This document shows positions 17,951 to 27,128 of a stretch of DNA of 64,000 nt, piece by piece; position 1 is the first letter of the stretch, and each line of letters opens with the position of its first letter. The notes beneath the pieces are model-generated. The model was not told the DNA's origin. It searched no databases and saw nothing but the letters and a program-made list of their open reading frames with translations. The stretch is from the NCBI GenBank assembly GCA_965200005.1, contig OZ241331.1, forward strand, positions 3,286,001-3,350,000, written 5' to 3'. Both the position numbers and the translations under genes were made by a program. This DNA comes from Aldehydirespirator sp965200005 (lineage in GTDB: Bacteria; Actinomycetota; Acidimicrobiia; Acidimicrobiales; Aldehydirespiratoraceae).

Positions 17951-19164
17951 GCTGCGGCGCCCGATCGTGTTGCGGCGTCGGCGAATGTCATTGAGATCAG
18001 GTCACGCTGAGCAATGCTCCCACCGAGACGGCTGGTCGTGTCCCCTAACACTTCAACCTGCTGGCAGAAACCGGCGTAGTCGTGCTGACCTAAGCCAACG
18101 AAAGCGTCAACTAGCGGTACGACAACCTGAGCGAACGTCTCATCGTTTTCGGTGCCTTGCCTCCGGCGAGATCGCAACCCTTCAAGCCAACGTTTAGCGC
18201 CACCGTGGTCGGGACGACGTGCCCAGACCAACCCGGCATGAACATCAAGAAACCCGCAAGTGTGGCGTTCGGTCACATCTGACCAACTGTCGGCCAAGCC
18301 GTCCCAACGATCGCCACCATCGAGCCCCTGTAACTCCAACCGCCACAGCAACGAGGTTTGATCACAGAGCTGAAATGGTGTGCTCGCTTGTGACGCACGA
18401 TCATCAAACACTGCTAATGCCCCATCGAGGTCACCCGCGGCCAGCATCCTCAGCGCCAAATGCCACCACATGTGGTTCGCGAGCAACTCTTGAGAGTCCC
18501 AACGCTCCAGCGATGATTGCAACAGGTTGATGCCAGCCACCGAGTCATCCGCTGACTCGAATACGTGCGCAAGCGCATGGCGCGCCCATAGATCATCAGC
18601 ATCTAACTCAAGGGCGATCTCGCCTAAGCGTTGCGCCTCGCGAAGTTGTCCAGCCTCCTCGAGCGAGAAGGCATGCATGCCCGCCACGAAGCCCCAGCCG
18701 CGCATGCCGCTCCACGATTCGATTGCGTGCGCGGTTGAAGCAGCACGCCTCCGCACATCACCTACATGAAGGAAGATGTCGTGCGCGAAACGCAACGCCG
18801 CAAAGTCAGGTGAGGTGTCGGCATCGAGATGACTCCAGGCACGAGCTGCAGCTGTGAACTCACCGGCCACCAGCAGATCAAGAGCTGCCACATGGGCTCG
18901 ATCACGTTCGGTCGCTTCGATGGCTCCCTGCCTCGCGGCGCTCACATCAGCAGCGAGATCACCATCATCTAACGGCGAGCCGGCTAGCACCCGATACACC
19001 GAGGCAAACACTGCACCCATGACAAACGACGGATCCCGCCTTGACGCCTCAGATGCCGCCGTCAGCGGATCACCCCGGAAGTGCAAATACTGGCCCCAGA
19101 TGTTCGACCAAGCCTTCCGGCTTGAGCGCTTGCCACTGACCTCCGCTAGCTCTACGAGAGCCAC
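17947..19164 (-). CDS. Tetratricopeptide-repeat protein, TTC38-like
   Basis: 405-residue all-helical repeat protein resembling the TTC38 family: AGEFTAAARAWSHL, FVAGMHAFSLEEAGQLREAQRLGEIALELDADDLWARHALAHVFE and HMWWHLALRMLAAGDLDGALAVFDD are the characteristic TPR-like units. No signal peptide, no membrane segment and no catalytic motif. TTC38 proteins have no firm biochemical role; in bacteria they often sit beside catabolic oxidoreductases, as here between a P450 and an acyl-CoA dehydrogenase. The GTG start at 19164 shares one base with the P450 stop codon (TAGTG), and the stop overlaps the next start, so it is tightly coupled in the operon. Confidence 0.85.
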   Translation of the reverse strand: MALVELAEVSGKRSSRKAWSNIWGQYLHFRGDPLTAASEASRRDPSFVMGAVFASVYRVLAGSPLDDGDLAADVSAARQGAIEATERDRAHVAALDLLVAGEFTAAARAWSHLDADTSPDFAALRFAHDIFLHVGDVRRRAASTAHAIESWSGMRGWGFVAGMHAFSLEEAGQLREAQRLGEIALELDADDLWARHALAHVFESADDSVAGINLLQSSLERWDSQELLANHMWWHLALRMLAAGDLDGALAVFDDRASQASTPFQLCDQTSLLWRLELQGLDGGDRWDGLADSWSDVTERHTCGFLDVHAGLVWARRPDHGGAKRWLEGLRSRRRQGTENDETFAQVVVPLVDAFVGLGQHDYAGFCQQVEVLGDTTSRLGGSIAQRDLISMTFADAATRSGAAA

Positions 19165-20432
19165 TAGCCGGTTACTTCCACTTCAAGATGCTCTAGACCG
19201 TTGACGAAGTTCGAGTCGACATACACGGGCTCGGAGGTGAGCCTTAGAGTTAAGCGACGGGCCAGTATCTCATCGATCAACACAGCGAGTTCAAGACGAG
19301 CTAGTGGAGCCCCCAAACAGAAGTGAGCGCCACCACCTCCAAAGGCAACATTGGGCGGTCGCAAAGGCCGCTTCACGTCAAAACGCAGAGGATCTTCAAA
19401 GACGCTTTCATCAAAGTTCGCTGCCGCGTACCACATAACAACCTTGTCACCGGTGCGCAGTTGTGTGCCTTGCAACACAGTGTCTTGGGTCAAAGTCCGC
19501 CGGAAGTACAAGATGGGTGACGAGTAACGGATGGCTTCCTCGGCTGCTTGTGCGAGCAGCGACCGATCAGCAGCAACAATCTCAAACTGATCGGCGAACT
19601 CAACTAGGTGCAAGGCGAGATGAGCCATGGATGCTCTGGTCGTCTCGTTACCTGCAAAGATCATCAGCCTGAAGAAGTTTGTGAACTCCGAGTCGCTGAG
19701 ACGCTCACCGTCTACTTGAGCGTGGATGAGCTTTGTGACTAGATCATCCTGTGGGTCTTGTCTTCGTTTGTTGCCAAGCGCCCGCGCATACTCATTAATG
19801 CCATGAGCCGCAGGACTGTTGAAAGGAAGCAAGCGCAACTCTGTTGTGTTGCCGTAAGCGGTCGGTTCCAGTGGCTTACTCGAGGTGCCCGCTACGAGAT
19901 GATCTGACAGTTCGATCATGTAATCATGATCTGCTTCAGGCACGCCCATGATGTCACAGATCACACCAATGGGGATCGGCGCGGCTATGGCCTCAACCCA
20001 ATCTCCCCCACCAGCGTCACATAGCGCGTCGAGACGTGAAGCAATGCGACTCCTCACTGCGGTTCTATATGACTGAACGTGGCGCGGCGTGAAGGCTGAA
20101 CTGACAAGCCGTCTTAGCCTCGTGTGTACAGGCGGATCCAAGTCGATCATCGATGCTCTTGGTGCGAGTGCATCCTCATCGATGTCATACATCTGAATGT
20201 GACCTACCGCAGAGGAATAGAGCCTGGAATTGCGAGACACTTCACACGTAGTTGCATGACGCGTTATCGACCAGAAACCCGAGAGATCTCCTCCACTCGG
20301 TGGTGACCAGCTCAGATGCTCTCGAGCGCGCATCTCCGCGAAAGCATCCTGGGGTATTCCCTGAGAGAAAGTGACTGGATCTGAGAGATCAACAGGAGCG
20401 AGATCACGCTCACTCAACCTCAAGCTAGTCAT
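19164..20432 (-). CDS. Cytochrome P450 (bacterial class I)
   Basis: Soluble P450 of about 422 residues. The haem ligand cysteine lies in FGGGAHFCLGAPLARLE; the I-helix oxygen-activation motif is AGNETTR; the K-helix E-x-x-R is EEAIRY. The segment HTRLRRLVSSAFTPRHVQSYR is the typical C-helix region. I start at the ATG at 20432 (M-T-S-L-R-L), 10 nt after the aldehyde dehydrogenase stop, with GATGAGAG before it; an in-frame start at 20474 would overlap that gene. It is clearly paralogous to the P450 at 23416-24702. The substrate is unknown; the [3Fe-4S] ferredoxin at 23198 is the likely electron donor, and no ferredoxin reductase is in the window. Confidence 0.93.
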   Translation of the reverse strand: MTSLRLSERDLAPVDLSDPVTFSQGIPQDAFAEMRAREHLSWSPPSGGDLSGFWSITRHATTCEVSRNSRLYSSAVGHIQMYDIDEDALAPRASMIDLDPPVHTRLRRLVSSAFTPRHVQSYRTAVRSRIASRLDALCDAGGGDWVEAIAAPIPIGVICDIMGVPEADHDYMIELSDHLVAGTSSKPLEPTAYGNTTELRLLPFNSPAAHGINEYARALGNKRRQDPQDDLVTKLIHAQVDGERLSDSEFTNFFRLMIFAGNETTRASMAHLALHLVEFADQFEIVAADRSLLAQAAEEAIRYSSPILYFRRTLTQDTVLQGTQLRTGDKVVMWYAAANFDESVFEDPLRFDVKRPLRPPNVAFGGGGAHFCLGAPLARLELAVLIDEILARRLTLRLTSEPVYVDSNFVNGLEHLEVEVTG

Positions 20433-20442
20433 GAGATAACTC

Positions 20443-21903
20443 TCATCCGAGCACAAAGGGATCTCGGGTAGCACCAGTTAGCTCAACCCACACCGTCTTC
20501 GTGTTGAGGTAACCGTCAAGCGCTTCGCGACCGTTGTCTTTTCCATAACCGGATTGCTTGAAACCACCAAATGGTGCCACATAGCTAAACGTTCGGTAAG
20601 TGTTGATCCACACCGTTCCTGCGGTCAACGCACGGGCCACTCGATGGGCTCGCCTGATATCTAATGTCCAGACCCCGGCAGCCAGACCAAAGTCAGAGTC
20701 GTTAGCCAACTCGACTACTTCATCTTCGTCCTTGAAGCTCATCATTGCTAGCACCGGCCCGAACACTTCCTGGCGCACTATCGATGTTGAGTTGGTGACA
20801 CCGGTGATGACCGTAGGTCGCACGAAACGACCACCGAGAACACGATCAACCACACCGCCTGCTGCAACCGTCGCACCCTCGTCTTGTGCCTCACGCACCA
20901 TCTCGAGAATGCGGTCACGCTGATCATCCGAGGCCGCTGGACCCATCTCGATTGCTGGATCCGAAGGGTCACCAAGCACGAATTGGCCCGCACGGGTTGT
21001 GATCCTGTCGATGATGTCGTCGGCAATGGACTCCTGAACATAGGCACGAGAACCAGCCACACATGTCTGGCCACTTGCGGCGAATATGCCCGCAAGCAGG
21101 CCGTTCGCTGCGGCATCTGGATCTGCATCATCAAAGATGATTTGTGGGGACTTGCCACCTAACTCAAGGACAGTTGGCACGAGATTGCCCGCAGCCGCTC
21201 GAGCTACATGACGTGCGGTATCACCGCCACCCGTGAAGGTGATCTTGTCGATACCAGGATGTGACGTAAGCGCGGCACCTACCCCAGCGCCACCTGTGAC
21301 CACGTTGATCACGCCGGATGGGAAACCTGCTTCGGCTGCTCGCTCCGCTAGCAGCAGCGCCGTTACGGGAGTGATCTCCGAGGGCTTGACCACGGTCGTG
21401 CAACCCGCAGCAAGCAGGGGAGCAAGCTTCCAAACAAGCAGCATCAACGGTGAGTTCCATGGGATAATAGCCCCGACTACACCAACCGGCACCTTTTCGG
21501 TGTACACAAGGAAGTTGGGTGACGGTGACGGGATCTGTTCACCACAGATCTTGTCGGCCATGCCAGCGAAGTAGTCAAAATAGCTTTGCAGGCTGTGAAC
21601 TTGCGCGGAAGTCTCTCGGATGATCTTGCCGTTGTCGCGAGTCTCAATGGCAGCAAGTTCGTCGGCGTCGCGGGTCAGTATCTCGCCAAGTCGCCGCATC
21701 AATCGAGCTCGCTCGGATGCGGGCATAGTTGCCCATGGACCTGATTCAAATGCTCTGCGAGCAGCAACTACGGCAGAGTCAACAGCTGCTGGGTCATCTG
21801 CGACTTCGGCCCAGACCTCGCCAGTAAACGGATTCGTGCTCCGCATTCGTAGGGAGTCCGATCTAACGAAACCCCCATCAATCCAGTTGTCGTAGATCTC
21901 CAC
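20443..21903 (-). CDS. NAD-dependent aldehyde dehydrogenase
   Basis: 486-residue hydrolytic aldehyde dehydrogenase. The general base is E247 in LELGGKSPQ and the nucleophile is C281 in SGQTCVAGS; the cofactor site PWNSPLMLLVWKLAPLLAAG and VVKPSEITP are complete. The C-terminal GGFKQSGYGKDNG is typical of the betaine-aldehyde/phenylacetaldehyde group. It is the first gene of a four-gene operon with a P450, a TTC38 protein and an acyl-CoA dehydrogenase, suggesting oxidation of an aldehyde produced after P450 or alcohol-dehydrogenase steps. Substrate unknown. A 155-nt divergent spacer separates it from the glutamate-cysteine-ligase-like gene. Confidence 0.92.
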   Translation of the reverse strand: MEIYDNWIDGGFVRSDSLRMRSTNPFTGEVWAEVADDPAAVDSAVVAARRAFESGPWATMPASERARLMRRLGEILTRDADELAAIETRDNGKIIRETSAQVHSLQSYFDYFAGMADKICGEQIPSPSPNFLVYTEKVPVGVVGAIIPWNSPLMLLVWKLAPLLAAGCTTVVKPSEITPVTALLLAERAAEAGFPSGVINVVTGGAGVGAALTSHPGIDKITFTGGGDTARHVARAAAGNLVPTVLELGGKSPQIIFDDADPDAAANGLLAGIFAASGQTCVAGSRAYVQESIADDIIDRITTRAGQFVLGDPSDPAIEMGPAASDDQRDRILEMVREAQDEGATVAAGGVVDRVLGGRFVRPTVITGVTNSTSIVRQEVFGPVLAMMSFKDEDEVVELANDSDFGLAAGVWTLDIRRAHRVARALTAGTVWINTYRTFSYVAPFGGFKQSGYGKDNGREALDGYLNTKTVWVELTGATRDPFVLG

Positions 21904-22058
21904 AATGTCCCCCGCTGTCTGCCCACACAGATTACCGAATAACTGCTCTTTGCAGCATTTCGATCAAGTTAGATGACTCTTGGGTAGCACTTGCCTAGTG
22001 CATGTACCTCAAACTAATCTCTGGCTCTACTCACGGCCCCTTCTGAGGCACAAAGCAA

Positions 22059-23201
22059 ATGGATATTACTCTCGGCGTTGAAGAAGAGTGTTTTCTTGTT
22101 GACCCTGAGTCACTTGACCTACTCGCAGACCCAGATCCCGCAATCTTCAAAGCACTTGAGGAGCATCCAGGGCCCCACGACTTCGTTCACGAACTGCTCC
22201 GCACGCAGGTTGAGACCAACACCAGGGTTTGCGAGTCGGTTGCCGAGGTTCGTGAAGCGGTGATTGAGTGCAGGCAGACAGTTTCTGAGGTTGCTGCCGA
22301 ATACGGAGCAGTGGTGATGGCTGCCTCTACTCATCCCTTTGCGAAGTGGCAGTCGCAGATGATTACTCCCAAGGAGCGCTACCAGAAGTTCTCGGTGGTG
22401 TATCAGGAAACACTGAGGCGCTTCTTGATTGGCGGCATGCACATTCATGCTGGTTTCGGTGACCTTGACACGCGTGTTCGTGTGATGACAGCGCTACGAC
22501 GTTTCATCCCGGTCTTTAATGCACTGTCTGCTTCATCACCGTTTGACAGCAATCGCCAGACCGGCTTCAAGTCGTGGCGTTTGAATATTGTCGGTTCGTT
22601 GCCACGAACCGGTGTCCCAGAGGCGTATCACTCAGCGAGCGAGTTTCAAGAACTACTTTCGGAATACCAGCGGTGGAACTTCATCAAAGACGGTACAGAG
22701 TTGTGGTGGGATATCCGTCCCTCGCATCGCTACCCAACAGTGGAATTGCGCGTCTGTGATGTCTGCACACTGGTCGAAGATACAGTCTGTCTTGTAGCGC
22801 TATACGCGTCACTAATCTCTTGGCTAGAGCGCAAAGACCGAAAGGGTCAACTTCCTTACGACCTGCGCAGCGAGATCATCCGGGAGAACCGGTGGCAAGC
22901 AGCAAGATACGGGATGTTTGCCTTTCTGGCTGATCCCGTCAGCGGCGAACGTGTCGACATATACGAGCAGGTTGCAGAGTTAGTTGACACGCTCTCCGAG
23001 GATGCGCGTCACCTAGGTTGTGAGAGCGAGTTGAACCACGCTCTAGAGATTCTCCGCTTAGGTACCGGGGCCGATCGTCAGCTTGATCACTATCGCTCGT
23101 GCCGTCTCGACGGTGCTACACATGATGAAGCGCTTCGTTCCGTAGTGAAACTAATCCTCTCCGAGACCACGAAGGGCTTTCACTCAGCCAGCACAGATTA
23201 G
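22059..23201 (+). CDS. Carboxylate-amine ligase, GCS2/YbdK-type
   Basis: ATP-grasp-like ligase of the glutamate-cysteine ligase 2 family (380 residues). The start MDITLGVEEECFLVDPES carries the metal-binding EEE motif, and FLIGGMHIHAGFGD, WWDIRPSHRYPTVELRVCDV and the later RENRWQAARYG are diagnostic. Family members ligate glutamate to cysteine or to other amines. The only gene on the + strand in this island, it is divergent from the aldehyde dehydrogenase operon and converges on the ferredoxin gene with a 4-nt overlap of stop ends. Its neighbourhood includes a glutamine-synthetase-like gene, so gamma-glutamyl chemistry on an amine is plausible; glutathione/mycothiol-like ligase activity is an alternative. 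Confidence 0.88.
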   Translation: MDITLGVEEECFLVDPESLDLLADPDPAIFKALEEHPGPHDFVHELLRTQVETNTRVCESVAEVREAVIECRQTVSEVAAEYGAVVMAASTHPFAKWQSQMITPKERYQKFSVVYQETLRRFLIGGMHIHAGFGDLDTRVRVMTALRRFIPVFNALSASSPFDSNRQTGFKSWRLNIVGSLPRTGVPEAYHSASEFQELLSEYQRWNFIKDGTELWWDIRPSHRYPTVELRVCDVCTLVEDTVCLVALYASLISWLERKDRKGQLPYDLRSEIIRENRWQAARYGMFAFLADPVSGERVDIYEQVAELVDTLSEDARHLGCESELNHALEILRLGTGADRQLDHYRSCRLDGATHDEALRSVVKLILSETTKGFHSASTD

Positions 23202-23416
23202 ACAATCGAAATTGCGGCACTGGGGCAGCGATCCACAGCCTCAAGCGCCCTGTTCAATGGCAGGGTTCCCGGGCTCATGACACTGGAGACGCACGCATCA
23301 TCGTCCAACACGAACACTTCTGACTCCAACATCTCACAAATACCACTGCCGATGCAAGTGTCATGATCGACGCTCACCGATACTAATTCTTGAGACACCT
23401 TCGACACACCCTCCAT
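23198..23416 (-). CDS. [3Fe-4S] ferredoxin, P450 electron donor
   Basis: 72-residue ferredoxin. Cysteines are arranged as CIGSGIC near residue 21 and a final CPSAA, with a Gly/Ser in place of one cluster cysteine, as in ferredoxins that serve actinobacterial P450s. The ATG shares one base with the P450 stop (TGATG), so the two are co-translated. It is the last gene of the nine-gene ABC-ACAD-ADH-GS-P450 transcript. No matching ferredoxin reductase is present in the window. Confidence 0.92.
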   Translation of the reverse strand: MEGVSKVSQELVSVSVDHDTCIGSGICEMLESEVFVLDDDACVSSVMSPGTLPLNRALEAVDRCPSAAISIV

Positions 23417-24702
23417 CAGTTGAGACTCACGGGTGCCATCGGCACTGAGAGCACACCATGCACAAAGTTTGATGCGACCCGTTCGGGTTCACCGAACTGC
23501 GTCAGGCCCAGCCCACGTGAAGCCATCTCATCAAGCAGTGTTGTGATTTCGAGACGGGCGAGGTAGGCGCCGAGACACAGGTGCGGGCCTCCTCCACCAA
23601 AGGCGAAGTGATCGTTACGGCCGCGCTCGACATTGAATTCAAACGGTTCCACAAACACCTCGGGGTCACGGTTCGCAGCGCCATACCACATCACGACCTT
23701 TTGGCCTGATGAGATGGCCGTTCCTGCGAGCTCGCAGTCATGCCTTGCCGTGCGACGCATATGCAGTACAGGGGTTGCCCAGCGGATTATCTCCTCAGTC
23801 GCCGACGACACAAGAGAACGATCGGCGACTACTCGCTGCCATTGCTCTGGGTTCTCCGCTAGAGCCATCGCACCATGTGTTAGCGCCGTGCGGGTTGTCT
23901 CGTTGCCTGCAAACACGAGCAAGTGAAAGAGGTTGCGGTATTCGCGTCTAGTGATCCGGCCACCGTCTCGCTCGGCCTTAACCATGTGAGTAACGAGGTC
24001 GTCACGAGGATCGTCACTTCGCTTGCTGCGCATCTCGTCGCCATACATGAACAGCGCATGACTCGCAGGACTATTGAACGGCAAAAGCCTCAATCCTGTT
24101 GTGTTTCCGAACGCGTCAGGCGGGATTGACTGCTCGTGACTTGTTCCTTCAACAAGATAGTTGGACAGTTCGACTAGATAGTCGGCGTCTGATTCAGGGA
24201 CACCAAGCATGGCCAGAATCACCCGGATCGGTAGAGGCGCAGCTACTGCTTCCACCCAATCGCCACCGTCACTCTGCTCAAATGCGTCAAGCAACTCAAC
24301 CGTTATCTCATGAACCACTTGCTGCCACTTGCGAACGTTTTTGGGGGTGAACGCACCAGCAATCAGACGCCTCAGCCGAGTGTGATCGGGAGCATCGGTA
24401 TCAATCAGTGAACGCCTTGCCTCAAGAGCATCAGCTTCCAGATCCCACAGGTTGGTGTGACCAATCGCAGACGAGAACGACTTTGGGTTCCGTGAAACGA
24501 GTCGTACATCGCTATGGCGAGTCACGACCCAGAAGCCATTGTCCTCCCAGGGGTGCCACATCAAGCCGTAGTGCTCACGGATCCGAGAAAGACGTTCGTG
24601 AGGTATGCCGTTGAGGTAAAGACGTGGATCGGCGATATCTGGTGCGATGGCTGCACCCGAGGGCACAGCAGCACGCTGATCTCGAGTTAGATCTGCGCGC
24701 AC
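23416..24702 (-). CDS. Cytochrome P450 (second paralogue)
   Basis: 428-residue soluble P450 with haem motif FGGGGPHLCLGAYLARLE, I-helix AGNETTR and K-helix EEIIRW. It shares long stretches with the P450 at 19164-20432 (for example SSAIGHTNLWDLEADALEARRSLID against a matching stretch there), so the two are duplicates within the island that have diverged. It is coupled to a [3Fe-4S] ferredoxin downstream and lies 5 nt after a glutamine-synthetase-like gene. In mycobacterial secondary-amine degradation (morpholine, piperidine) a P450, a ferredoxin and a glutamine-synthetase-like gene also cluster, which makes amine oxidation one plausible role. That is an inference from gene content. Confidence 0.93.
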   Translation of the reverse strand: MRADLTRDQRAAVPSGAAIAPDIADPRLYLNGIPHERLSRIREHYGLMWHPWEDNGFWVVTRHSDVRLVSRNPKSFSSAIGHTNLWDLEADALEARRSLIDTDAPDHTRLRRLIAGAFTPKNVRKWQQVVHEITVELLDAFEQSDGGDWVEAVAAPLPIRVILAMLGVPESDADYLVELSNYLVEGTSHEQSIPPDAFGNTTGLRLLPFNSPASHALFMYGDEMRSKRSDDPRDDLVTHMVKAERDGGRITRREYRNLFHLLVFAGNETTRTALTHGAMALAENPEQWQRVVADRSLVSSATEEIIRWATPVLHMRRTARHDCELAGTAISSGQKVVMWYGAANRDPEVFVEPFEFNVERGRNDHFAFGGGGPHLCLGAYLARLEITTLLDEMASRGLGLTQFGEPERVASNFVHGVLSVPMAPVSLN

Positions 24703-24707
24703 AGTCT

Positions 24708-26042
24708 TTAGCAGTGAGCGGCGAAGCGTTCACGCTCCCAGTCGTTGACATCGTCAGGATCAGGAGAATGTTCTTCACTAAGGGCGAGTTCGTGGCGTGC
24801 AGTACACACGAAGTTGGTTGAGAATTCCTCACCGAGTTGATCTGCGAGTTCAGATCCCTCAAAGGCTTCAATTGCATCAGACAGCGTTGCAGGTAGCGGC
24901 GTGCAATCGCCCGGATTGCTGTACATATCGCCCGAACTCATAGCGGGCGGTTCAAGCGAACGCTCGAGACCATCACAACCCGCAGCCAAGACCCCTGCGA
25001 TCATCACATACGGATTCGCATCAGCCCCCGCAGACCGGTACTCGACTCGGTTTGCAGCCGAACCTGGTTCAGCAATGCAACGGGCTAGCACTGTGCGGTT
25101 ATCAAGACCCCAATGCACATGAGTGGGTGCAAATGTGTATGGCCTCACTCGTTTGGCACCGTTCTCAGTCGGGCAGCCAAGCAAGCTAAGCGCCGTAGCG
25201 TGATGCAGCAAACCAGCTAGCCACTTTGACATCAATTCGTTGGGCAACCCGTTCGAGTCGGCAAAAGCATTACTCCCACCAGCGTTAAGGCTTGTGTGTA
25301 CATGCATTCCGGAGCCCGATTGGTCGGCCCATGGCTTTGGCATGAACGTTGCAAGTAGACCATGCCGCACCGCTACCTGTTTGAGGATGCTCTTGTAGAG
25401 GACTGTCTCATCCGCTGCAGTCATCGCATCGGAGTAAGACACGTTGATCTCAACTTGACCAGGGCCGTATTCGGCATTTGATGACTCGACATCAAGCCCT
25501 GCGCCAAGCAAGCCCGCGCGCATCTCACCGATGCAATCTTCAAGTTCAACTGCATCGGTGAGCGACGAGTATTTGATGTGATTCTGAACCGGTGTCCAGC
25601 CAGGCCCACACAGATAGATCTCTAGTTCGGTTGCAGCAATTGGATCGAAACCAAGGCTTCTGCATCGCTCAATCTGTCTGGCAAGCAAGCGGCGTGGCGC
25701 TAGCGGGTGAGCAGATCCGTGCTCATCAAATGAGTCGGACAGCACGATCGCATAGCCGGGGCGATGAGACAGCAGACGTCCTGTCGAGATGTCAGGAATC
25801 AACTTGCAGTCGAGGTATCCCGAGTCCATGTTTATGTATGGATTGTCGGTCAGGTCGTCCTGTGCGTCCATGATGTAGATCGCATCAGCAATGGCGACAC
25901 CTGACTTGGCAACCGTTGCAAAAAAGCGGTCAACAGGTACGCGCTTGCCACGCAGATGACCCTGAGTGTCAGGAGTTGCAACCTCAACGGTGTGAATGCC
26001 TGCATTGGTACATTGACTGGCGAAGTCATCCTTGGTGATCAC
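24708..26042 (-). CDS. Glutamine-synthetase-like gamma-glutamyl ligase
   Basis: 444-residue member of the glutamine synthetase superfamily of the PuuA/GlnT kind rather than housekeeping GlnA. Visible active-site elements are ATELEIYL, AEYGPGQVEINVSY, SGSGMHVHTSL, RPYTFAPTHVHWGLDNRTVLARC and NRVEYRSAGADANPY. The adenylylation-loop tyrosine region of GlnA is absent. The GTG start has a GGAAGGGG site. Family members attach glutamate to polyamines, isopropylamine, ethanolamine or aniline as the entry step of amine catabolism. Here it is followed by a P450 and ferredoxin and preceded by an alcohol dehydrogenase and an acyl-CoA dehydrogenase, so I infer activation of an amine substrate; the amine is unknown. 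Confidence 0.85.
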   Translation of the reverse strand: MITKDDFASQCTNAGIHTVEVATPDTQGHLRGKRVPVDRFFATVAKSGVAIADAIYIMDAQDDLTDNPYINMDSGYLDCKLIPDISTGRLLSHRPGYAIVLSDSFDEHGSAHPLAPRRLLARQIERCRSLGFDPIAATELEIYLCGPGWTPVQNHIKYSSLTDAVELEDCIGEMRAGLLGAGLDVESSNAEYGPGQVEINVSYSDAMTAADETVLYKSILKQVAVRHGLLATFMPKPWADQSGSGMHVHTSLNAGGSNAFADSNGLPNELMSKWLAGLLHHATALSLLGCPTENGAKRVRPYTFAPTHVHWGLDNRTVLARCIAEPGSAANRVEYRSAGADANPYVMIAGVLAAGCDGLERSLEPPAMSSGDMYSNPGDCTPLPATLSDAIEAFEGSELADQLGEEFSTNFVCTARHELALSEEHSPDPDDVNDWERERFAAHC

Positions 26043-26095
26043 TGTCTGTCCCCTTCCTGTGTCTCATTTGTAGGTTGAGCCAGCACCTGTGTGTC

Positions 26096-27115
26096 TCATG
26101 TCTGCGAGTCGGTGCTCTCGGGAGAAACCGTGAGCACCATCCGTCCAGATACTGCACCGGCTCGTAACCGATCGTGTGCAAGTTGCGCATCACGAAGAGG
26201 CAGTGTCTCGACGGGTGCCACTACTTGGGGCTCACGACGTGCTAGCTCGAGCAGGTCATCAAGTTGTGCGCGCGATCCCCAGACACTGCTCATGAACCTC
26301 GTCTCGTGCGGGACAGCTCCGAAACCGAATGGCACCCGGCCTCCCCACAATCCAACAACAACCACGAGACCTCGACGAGCTACTACTTCGACGGCTGCGC
26401 CCAAAGTTGTGTCGGCTCCAATGAAGTCAACGATCACGTCACACGGAGGCAGTTCCGAGTGATTCGTTACCGCCCCATGCGCGCCCATCTCTAAGGCAGT
26501 GGCGCACTTTGATTCAGACAGATCGAGTGCATACACCTCAGCGTCGGTCAGTAGCCGCAGATAGCGCAGCGCGAACTGACCGAGCCCTCCCGCTCCGATG
26601 ACCAGTGCCCGGCGCGGTCTTGAACCCTGTCGCCGGAGATCAACTAACCCATGCTGAACGGCTCGATATGCCGTTAGACCACCACACGCGAGAGGAGCAC
26701 TAGCGATCGGATCAAGTCCGTCAATTAACGATAGATACCTGCGATCCCGGATCCACATCTGCTCGGCATAGCCGCCGTCACTAAAGATGCCGGCTTCGCT
26801 TGCATCCGGGCAGATCATCTCGAACCCGTCACCACACTGCTCGCAGCGCCCGCAACCCCACGGGGCATAAACCATCACAGGGCCTAGCTCGTGATGCATT
26901 CCAGTGACCTCGTGACCAAGAACTCTCGGATACTCGATCTTGAATTCACCGTCAGCAACATGTAGGTCAGAGTGACAAACGCCACAGGCGGTGACATCGA
27001 TCACCTCGGACTGCGAGAGGTCACTATTCCCCGTTGACTGGCATGTGACAGGGTCAGGAAAGTCGGGATCGAACTCCAGTGCCGTCCCCGGTTCTCTAAG
27101 TACTACTGCCTGCAC
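26096..27115 (-). CDS. Zinc-dependent alcohol dehydrogenase (MDR family)
   Basis: About 339 residues from the GTG at 27115, which lies 13 nt after the upstream stop with GAGGG before it. The catalytic zinc ligands are C44 (TACGVCHSDLH) and H68-E69 (LGHEV); the structural zinc site is C88, C91, C94 and C102. The Rossmann motif GAGGLGQFALRYLR is followed by an Asp (YALDLSESK), pointing to NAD rather than NADP. It probably oxidises an alcohol intermediate of the island, whose aldehyde could pass to the dehydrogenase at 20443. The longer in-frame start at 27181 would overlap the upstream gene with an implausible Cys/Arg-rich stretch. Confidence 0.9.
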   Translation of the reverse strand: MQAVVLREPGTALEFDPDFPDPVTCQSTGNSDLSQSEVIDVTACGVCHSDLHVADGEFKIEYPRVLGHEVTGMHHELGPVMVYAPWGCGRCEQCGDGFEMICPDASEAGIFSDGGYAEQMWIRDRRYLSLIDGLDPIASAPLACGGLTAYRAVQHGLVDLRRQGSRPRRALVIGAGGLGQFALRYLRLLTDAEVYALDLSESKCATALEMGAHGAVTNHSELPPCDVIVDFIGADTTLGAAVEVVARRGLVVVVGLWGGRVPFGFGAVPHETRFMSSVWGSRAQLDDLLELARREPQVVAPVETLPLRDAQLAHDRLRAGAVSGRMVLTVSPESTDSQT

Positions 27116-27128
27116 TACTTGCTGGCCC